In this document: positions 13,271 to 17,566 of the stretch, in pieces
How the letters are laid out: every line of letters begins with the position of its first letter
Position numbering within the stretch: the first letter of the stretch is position 1
Origin: Candidatus Saccharimonadia bacterium
GTDB taxonomy: Bacteria; Patescibacteriota; Saccharimonadia; Saccharimonadales; Saccharimonadaceae
Direction: 5' to 3'
Assembly: GCA_023257755.1 (NCBI GenBank)
Contig: JALRBM010000117.1
Span: 1-17,566 of the forward strand
DNA length: 17,566 nucleotides
Notes under the pieces: model-generated
What the model was told of the DNA's origin: nothing
The model's database searches: none
The model's input: the letters and a program-made list of their open reading frames with translations, nothing else
Translations under genes and position numbers: made by a program

Positions 13271-13474
13271 ATGGCAGCACGATGTGAACTCACCGGCAAA
13301 GGCAAGCAGTTTGGCCACAATGTCAGCTTTTCTTTGCGTCGCACCAAGCGCGTCTTCAAGCCTAACCTGCAAAAGAAGACGTTTACCGTCGACGGTCAAA
13401 AAGTGACGATGGTTCTTAGTACGCAAGCTATCCGTACCCTCAAGAAAAAGGGTATCCTTGCGAAGGCAGCTTAA
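13271..13474 (+). CDS. rpmB: Large ribosomal subunit protein bL28
   Basis: The 67-residue basic protein starts MAARCELTGKGKQFGHNVSFSL and continues RRTKRVFKPNLQKKTF and TLKKKGILAKAA, all recognisable bL28 segments. It retains only one Cys, so it is not the zinc-binding form. It is a single-gene unit with its own promoter and terminator. The ribosome binding site is weak (GGAAG about 14 bases upstream), so initiation may rely on the unstructured AT-rich leader. Confidence 0.95.
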   Translation: MAARCELTGKGKQFGHNVSFSLRRTKRVFKPNLQKKTFTVDGQKVTMVLSTQAIRTLKKKGILAKAA

Positions 13475-13487
13475 AGGCGACAATCTC

Positions 13488-13526
13488 AACTAAAATACCT
13501 CCCACCTACCGGGAGGTATTTTAGTT
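13488..13526. terminator. Long bidirectional terminator between rpmB and the MBL-fold gene
   Basis: A perfect 16 bp stem (13488-13503 with 13511-13526; core AATACCTCCC/GGGAGGTATT) has a 7-base loop and A/T-rich flanks. It separates convergent genes, ending 11 bases from the MBL-fold gene stop, and can serve both strands. Confidence 0.9.
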
Positions 13527-13537
13527 ACCTTTTAGGA

Positions 13538-14173
13538 TTAATTACGGCTTACCTCAACGACCGTGAGGGTTGCTGGCAACGAAGCGGCTGATTTTACCTT
13601 GTATTTGCTGGTCGTTTCCACCGGAGCACCCAACTCTTTCGTAAATACCTCTAAAGCATCTTGGGGGACTTCGTACTGCACCGCAGGATCGGCATAATGG
13701 ACGGGTATGACTACTTTGGGATCGATCTGACGCGTAATCACTGCCGCACTTGTCGCGTCTAGGGTATAACCTCCTCCACCTACCGGAAGGATAAGGAGAT
13801 CAACCACGCCTAGAGCCTCCAGTTGGTCCTCGGTAAGCTTGGGGGCAATATTCCCAAGCAAGGCAATACGGATTTCGCCTACTTCAAGCCGATAAATAGT
13901 AGACCGCTTTTCGTCGTCGGAGGTATCAAGGTGCCGGGAGGCTGCCGTTCCATAGATTGAGAAATCCCCGATCTCATATTCACCAGGCCCTTCAATAACC
14001 AATCGAGTTTCCCCTGTGTCCACAAGAAAACGCCCTTCCGTCGCCAGTTCAACGGCGTTGTCTACTTTTAGGTCTTTCAGGCCCACTACCGAAAGTTTAG
14101 GATCCACCACAACAGCCGTCCCTTTTGTGGCCAAAATTAATCCATTTGCACCCTTGTATTCAATGTCCAGCAT
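13538..14173 (-). CDS. Metallo-beta-lactamase-fold protein (COG2220-like) lacking metal-binding motifs
   Basis: The 211-residue protein follows the UPF0173/COG2220 pattern: VVVDPKLSVVGLKDLKVDNAV, GPGEYEIGDFSIYG, then NIAPKLTEDQLEALGVVDLLILPVGGGGYTLDA and VVIPVHY. The zinc motif HxHxDH is absent, and the usual HLGDLGH block reads LLGNIAPK, losing both His and Asp. A catalytic hydrolase is therefore unlikely; a structural or binding role is inferred. AAGGAG lies 7 bases before the ATG at 14173, and the upstream regulator gene ends 9 bases earlier, so the two form an operon. Confidence 0.85.
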   Translation of the reverse strand: MLDIEYKGANGLILATKGTAVVVDPKLSVVGLKDLKVDNAVELATEGRFLVDTGETRLVIEGPGEYEIGDFSIYGTAASRHLDTSDDEKRSTIYRLEVGEIRIALLGNIAPKLTEDQLEALGVVDLLILPVGGGGYTLDATSAAVITRQIDPKVVIPVHYADPAVQYEVPQDALEVFTKELGAPVETTSKYKVKSAASLPATLTVVEVSRN

Positions 14174-14182
14174 CGTGTCTCC

Positions 14183-14767
14183 TTATTTCAGCACTTTATC
14201 CGTATCAAGCAGAATAGTATATTTACCGCTCAGTATCTCTGTAATAAATTTGTCTCTCACGCTAAGGCGGTAGTAAAATTCGTCGTAGGTGATAACTGAA
14301 TAATTCAGCTCCCTACCCTCAGTCTTTTCAATCTGCTTCATGGCGTTTCTTAATTTTACCACGGGTATATCACCCACCAGTAGCAGATCCACCTTGCTCG
14401 TCGATCCCTTGATGAGGACACCGGCGGCTATAGCTAATCTAATCCCTGGTAAATCGGTAATAAGGCGGTGCCATCCTGCGGACGACTTTTCCTCTTTTTG
14501 CGGCGCCATGGTTTCATCGGCAAAGATCGCCCGAAAAGGAACATAAAAATCATAGCGCTGGTTAACCTGGTAATACAGTTTATTATCCGAGCTATCGCTC
14601 GTGATAATGCCCACCTCGAGCATATTCGACAGTTCACGACGAACAGAGTTAATTTGTTCATCGATAAGACGCGTGATCTCCCTGACATAGAATGCCTTCC
14701 CAGGATTATTCAGGAAGAGATGGAGTAGTTTCACCCGAGTTTTTGAACCAAATAATGCGTCGATCAT
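14183..14767 (-). CDS. Winged-helix regulator with nucleotidyltransferase-like C-terminal domain
   Basis: The 194-residue protein starts with a winged helix (about 1-70; SKTRVKLLHLFLNNPGKAFYVREITRLI, then VRRELSNMLEVGII). The C-terminal half has a minimal-nucleotidyltransferase-like motif, KGSTSKVDLLLVGD (120-133), equivalent to the GS...DxD strand of DNA-polymerase-beta-type transferases. Only part of the acidic set is clear, so catalysis is doubtful. Similar wHTH-NTase proteins are known as putative transcription factors. It is probably co-transcribed with the following MBL-fold gene. AGGTAGGA lies upstream of the ATG, and an extended -10 promoter at 14797-14805 gives a leader of about 23 bases. 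Confidence 0.8.
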   Translation of the reverse strand: MIDALFGSKTRVKLLHLFLNNPGKAFYVREITRLIDEQINSVRRELSNMLEVGIITSDSSDNKLYYQVNQRYDFYVPFRAIFADETMAPQKEEKSSAGWHRLITDLPGIRLAIAAGVLIKGSTSKVDLLLVGDIPVVKLRNAMKQIEKTEGRELNYSVITYDEFYYRLSVRDKFITEILSGKYTILLDTDKVLK

Positions 14768-14796
14768 TTTCCTACCTAGAGCAACTTTCGTGTTCT

Positions 14797-14805
14797 ATCA
14801 TAGCA
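14797..14805 (-). promoter_or_regulatory. Extended -10 promoter (TGC-TATGAT) of the wHTH/MBL-fold operon
   Basis: TATGAT (14797-14802, minus strand) with upstream TG predicts initiation near 14790, just after the miaA stop. A second TATAAT-like box lies at 14808-14813. No strong -35 box is seen. Confidence 0.55.
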
Positions 14806-14808
14806 TGA

Positions 14809-15696
14809 TTATAGGTACTTGGCGAGTTGTGCGGACAAATACTTTTCAGCTTCGTCTAGGTCAAGCCATTTGATGAAATTGTGACGTTTCAGCCATGTCA
14901 TTTGCCGTTTTGCAAGTTGCCAGTCTAACGTTGTAAATTTATCTTTAAATTCCTGGAGGTCAAATTCTCCCGCCAGATACAATCGCGCCAGCCGGTAAAT
15001 GTTTCCTGTCATAGCTTCATTTTTCCAGCCATATTTATTGCCCAATTTAGTGGCCTCTTCAACAACACCATCTTGAAATAGCTGTTCAGTTCGATCGCCA
15101 ATCCGTTTTCGTAAAACTTCTTTATCTGTAGATATTCCTACAACCATTGTCGAATTGACTGGCGTACTCCTCCTCTTAATATTTACGCTTTTTTGCTCTA
15201 TTGCCCGAATGACATACCGTTTATTATTCTTATTTTCCGGAAGAGTTATATTGTTTTTTAAACAATATTCTTGAAGTTCCTCGAGCGAAAGTTCCTCAAG
15301 CTTATTTCTTAGTTCTTGATCAACCTCTTGTCCGAACTGGTAATCAAGGATAACGGCATCAACATACAAGCCCGTTCCGCCTACGAGAAATGGAATATGG
15401 CCCCTGGCTCGGACCTCTTCAATCTTTTTATTGGCATAGATCTTGAAATCGGCCACCGTAAATCGCTCTCCAGGCTCGACGAGATCCAGTCCCCAATGAG
15501 GTACTTCTCGTCTCTCATCGGGAGCAGGCTTGGCTGTTCCAATATCCATCCCCTTGTAAATTGTGCGTGAGTCTGCACAAATAATCTCTCCGCCGTATTC
15601 CTTGGCAAGCGTAATAGCCAGTGAGGTCTTTCCGCTGGCCGTAGGACCGACAATTACAATAAGCGGTAGTTCTGTTCCAGAAACTCGGGCCGCCAT
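14809..15696 (-). CDS. miaA: tRNA dimethylallyltransferase MiaA
   Basis: MiaA transfers the dimethylallyl group to N6 of A37 in tRNAs that read codons starting with U. The 295-residue protein has the P-loop GPTASGKT (17-24), the signature DSRTIYKGMDIGTAKP (42-57), DERREVPHWGLDLVEPGERFTVADF and VGGTGLYVDAVI. Near the C-terminus it has GNIYRLARLYL and WQLAKRQMTWLKRH, so substrate- and tRNA-binding parts are complete. The ATG at 15696 overlaps the upstream ATL gene by 43 bases in another frame. AGGAG lies 6 bases upstream of it inside that gene, so translation is probably coupled. Residues 1-10 are extra relative to a typical MiaA start, but no later start codon fits. Confidence 0.95.
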   Translation of the reverse strand: MAARVSGTELPLIVIVGPTASGKTSLAITLAKEYGGEIICADSRTIYKGMDIGTAKPAPDERREVPHWGLDLVEPGERFTVADFKIYANKKIEEVRARGHIPFLVGGTGLYVDAVILDYQFGQEVDQELRNKLEELSLEELQEYCLKNNITLPENKNNKRYVIRAIEQKSVNIKRRSTPVNSTMVVGISTDKEVLRKRIGDRTEQLFQDGVVEEATKLGNKYGWKNEAMTGNIYRLARLYLAGEFDLQEFKDKFTTLDWQLAKRQMTWLKRHNFIKWLDLDEAEKYLSAQLAKYL

Positions 15697-15986
15697 CGCC
15701 GCTCCTCGAAGTTATCAACGACAAAATTCGTGCAGCTAATCCCCTCTGCTTCTAGGAGTTGCTGCTGAACCTCTCGGCCGCCATGAAAACCAGCAGCGAG
15801 ACCGCCAAATCTATTAACGAGCCGGTGCCACGGAAGTTCCGTCGGCCCGTAGTGGGCAACGCCCCCTACGATCCGCGAAGCGTTGGCATGACCTGCCATA
15901 CCGGCGATATCTCCATAGGTAGTCACCTTTCCTTCCGGTAACTGCGCCATAAGTTCGTATATTTTTTCGCGAAATTCCTTATCCAC
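15654..15986 (-). CDS. Alkyltransferase-like (ATL) protein, PWHR type
   Basis: The 110-residue protein matches the DNA-binding domain of O6-alkylguanine-DNA alkyltransferase (LPEGKVTTYGDIAGMAGHANASRIVGG). The active-site PCHR is replaced by PWHR (52-55), with Trp instead of the acceptor Cys. Such ATL proteins cannot transfer alkyl groups; in characterised cases they bind O6-alkylguanine and recruit nucleotide excision repair. The start is GTG at 15986, overlapping the HAD gene by 8 bases; the nearest purine-rich stretch (AGAGG) is about 17 bases upstream, so coupling to the preceding gene is likely. Its 3' end overlaps miaA. Confidence 0.92.
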   Translation of the reverse strand: MDKEFREKIYELMAQLPEGKVTTYGDIAGMAGHANASRIVGGVAHYGPTELPWHRLVNRFGGLAAGFHGGREVQQQLLEAEGISCTNFVVDNFEERRWRPEFLEQNYRLL

Positions 15987-16596
15987 GCTGTAATTTCTCT
16001 ACCTCTTTTAACACGCCAGTCCAGTCGTGACAGCGTACCATGCCTTCTACAAGCGTCTCATTCTGATTCCATGGGTAGTCACCAAATACGATAACCCGCT
16101 CCAACTCTGCCTCAAGCACGCTGTGGCCGTGCTGAACGTGATCGTCGATAAGGAGGTTGGCGCCGATGGCTTTACACACATCACCTTTGGAACGTCTGGC
16201 TGACACATTGGTCGAGCTTACGATAAAATTCGTGTGCTCGATACTTGTAAAGCACCCTTCAAAGTACCGGTTAAGCATCTCTCGCGTAAGCTCCTCAAGA
16301 AAACTCGCCCTACCCGTAACGAGATGGAGCTCGTGCCGAACTGCCAGCTCCTTGACGGCCCGCACCGCCTCTGGCTCCGGCACAATAGCCGCGTGCGCCT
16401 CGGACCGGAGAAAATCATACACCCGCTCAATTGCTACATCGTCGTCGTCGGTTCCCCATGTTTCAAGGGTGGCCGGCTTATACATATCCTTTAATTCAAG
16501 CGCTGTTCCAAAACGATCATTGTAGTCATTGATAATCGCCTCCGCCGTAGGAATGAGGACGTCATCACAATCGACAGCAATCACGAGTCGCCGCAT
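15979..16596 (-). CDS. HAD-family phosphatase, 5'(3')-deoxyribonucleotidase-like
   Basis: The 205-residue protein has the HAD nucleophile motif DCDDVL (Asp9, Asp11), motif II VTGR (Thr94), Lys137 as a likely motif III, and LLIDDH (Asp151, Asp152) as motif IV. A helical cap lies between motifs I and II. The pattern fits the C1-type nucleotidases (NT5C family) that dephosphorylate deoxynucleoside monophosphates, though other small-substrate HAD phosphatases cannot be excluded. AGGGGG lies 9 bases before the ATG, inside the thrS 3' end, and thrS stops 3 bases upstream, so it is in the thrS operon. The ATL gene overlaps its stop. Confidence 0.85.
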   Translation of the reverse strand: MRRLVIAVDCDDVLIPTAEAIINDYNDRFGTALELKDMYKPATLETWGTDDDDVAIERVYDFLRSEAHAAIVPEPEAVRAVKELAVRHELHLVTGRASFLEELTREMLNRYFEGCFTSIEHTNFIVSSTNVSARRSKGDVCKAIGANLLIDDHVQHGHSVLEAELERVIVFGDYPWNQNETLVEGMVRCHDWTGVLKEVEKLQRG

Positions 16597-16599
16597 ACG

Positions 16600-17566
16600 T
16601 TATAGCCCCCTCAAATACTCAGACAGCTCATCAAGGCTTATCTTTTCTTCCCCTGATTGGGTACGCACACTCACTTCCCGATTCTCCTTGTCTTTCGGAC
16701 CGACGATCAATTGAACAGGGATCTTCCAGGCAGTCGCCTCCCGGATTTTCTTACCCAGGCTTTCATTACGGTCATCGCGGGTAAACCTGATTTCGTTATA
16801 CTTGATCGGCTGCATCAGAACGGTATCGCGAAGAACAGCCTCAATCTCTTCGACATAATCGATTACCGTGTCGTTGATCGTTAAAATCCTTATTTGCTCG
16901 GGCGCCAGCCAAAACGGGAACCAGCCACCTCTCTGCTCGATCAAAAAGCCCATGAAGCGTTCGAACGCTCCCATGATGGATTTGTGGATCACCACAGGGT
17001 ACTGTTTTTGCCCCTCGGCATCAACATAGGTAATTCCCATGCGTTCAGGCACCAGAATATCGATCTGCACCGTCGCGATAGAATCTTCTTTGCCGTGGAC
17101 ATTCTTGATCTGAACATCAAGCTTCGGTCCGTAGAACGCCGCCTCGTCTTCTACGGCGACAAACGGTTCTCCCGATTTTTCCAGGGAACGGCGGATGGTC
17201 TCGGAGGCGTTTTTCCACTTCTCGGGATCGCCCGCGTACTTACCCTTACTGAAGTCGGGCAGCGACAAACGATACCAATACCCTTCCACGCCACAGGTTT
17301 TATAAACTTCCTTGAAGAACGCTAAAAGGTCGTCGAATTCCTTTCCCACCTGATCCTCAGCCATATACATATGCGAGTCGTTTTGTGTGATGGGTCCGCG
17401 CATCCGAATCAGTCCAGTCAGCGTCCCCGAGAGCTCGTACCGATACAAGCCAGCGTGTTCTGAGAGGCGAAGCGGCAGATTTTTGTACGAAGGCTGCATT
17501 TTTTCAAACACCATATGATGATGCGGGCAATTCATCGGTTTTATATAGAACTTATTACCCTCTTCA
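16600..17566 (-). CDS. thrS: Threonyl-tRNA synthetase, C-terminal part (cut by window edge)
   Basis: ThrRS charges tRNA-Thr. The frame is open to the right edge, and the residues before the first visible ATG (EEGNKFYIKP-MNCPHH) are the conserved FYIKPMNCP block, so the gene continues outside; 321 residues are visible. Class II motif 2 is GLIRMRGPITQNDSHMY, motif 3 is GAFERFMGFL. The zinc ligands are the Cys of MNCP, the His of NDSHM and the His of VVIHKS. The anticodon-binding domain (FPFWLAPEQIRIL to the end) is complete. The N-terminal TGS and editing domains, if present, lie outside. It heads the operon thrS-HAD-ATL-miaA. Confidence 0.97.
   Translation of the reverse strand, partial: EEGNKFYIKPMNCPHHHMVFEKMQPSYKNLPLRLSEHAGLYRYELSGTLTGLIRMRGPITQNDSHMYMAEDQVGKEFDDLLAFFKEVYKTCGVEGYWYRLSLPDFSKGKYAGDPEKWKNASETIRRSLEKSGEPFVAVEDEAAFYGPKLDVQIKNVHGKEDSIATVQIDILVPERMGITYVDAEGQKQYPVVIHKSIMGAFERFMGFLIEQRGGWFPFWLAPEQIRILTINDTVIDYVEEIEAVLRDTVLMQPIKYNEIRFTRDDRNESLGKKIREATAWKIPVQLIVGPKDKENREVSVRTQSGEEKISLDELSEYLRGL

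Noticed and set aside
13142..13489. Minus-strand 115-codon open frame
   Set aside because: It runs antisense across the clear rpmB gene and its promoter.

Overview
The window looks like a piece of a small, streamlined bacterial genome from the Candidate Phyla Radiation, most probably a Saccharibacteria (TM7/Patescibacteria) member. This rests on recognisable protein families, not on a search. They are an LPxTG-type surface protein whose N-terminal module resembles proteins of that group, a large TraG/VirD4-like ATPase with a small acidic/proline-rich partner, a Nudix-RNase HI fusion, a winged-helix-Nudix protein and a compact infC-rpmI-rplT operon. UGA acts as stop (for example at the end of the ComM-like gene), which argues against the UGA=Gly lineages Absconditabacteria and Gracilibacteria.

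Layout. 2-1998 (+): the C-terminal part of a surface protein entering from the left edge, then a coiled-coil/membrane protein. 2005-5729 (-): the TraG/VirD4-like ATPase, a small charged protein and a small polytopic membrane protein, converging on the surface genes. 5730-6949: about 1.2 kb without a convincing gene. It holds a strong minus-strand promoter feeding a hairpin-rich leader, an AT-rich tract, and a plus-strand promoter-terminator pair that would make a ~100 nt RNA. 6950-7352 (-): tmRNA (ssrA) with an encoded tag and a non-canonical T-loop. 7419-8933 (+): ComM/YifB ATPase. 9007-10055 (+): infC (apparently starting at AUC), rpmI and rplT, ending in a terminator shared with the convergent RNase P RNA gene (10111-10519, -). 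10537-12390 (-): Nudix-RNase HI fusion, tRNA-Pro(GGG), a candidate structured RNA upstream of the tRNA, and an M50 membrane protease. 12417-13127 (-): wHTH-Nudix protein. 13271-13474 (+): rpmB. 13538-14767 (-): a wHTH/nucleotidyltransferase-like regulator with a degenerate metallo-beta-lactamase-fold protein. 14809 to the right edge (-): thrS, a HAD nucleotidase, an alkyltransferase-like protein and miaA, tightly packed or overlapping.

Functionally, most of the window is translation (infC, L35, L20, L28, ThrRS, tRNA-Pro, MiaA) together with RNA processing and ribosome rescue (RNase P RNA, tmRNA). Added to this are DNA uptake or recombination (ComM), damage response (ATL, Nudix) and a surface/secretion-like module. 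Two patterns recur: extended -10 promoters (TGN plus a TATAAT-like hexamer) with poor -35 boxes, and start codons 7-9 nt from a -10 box, suggesting leaderless mRNAs.
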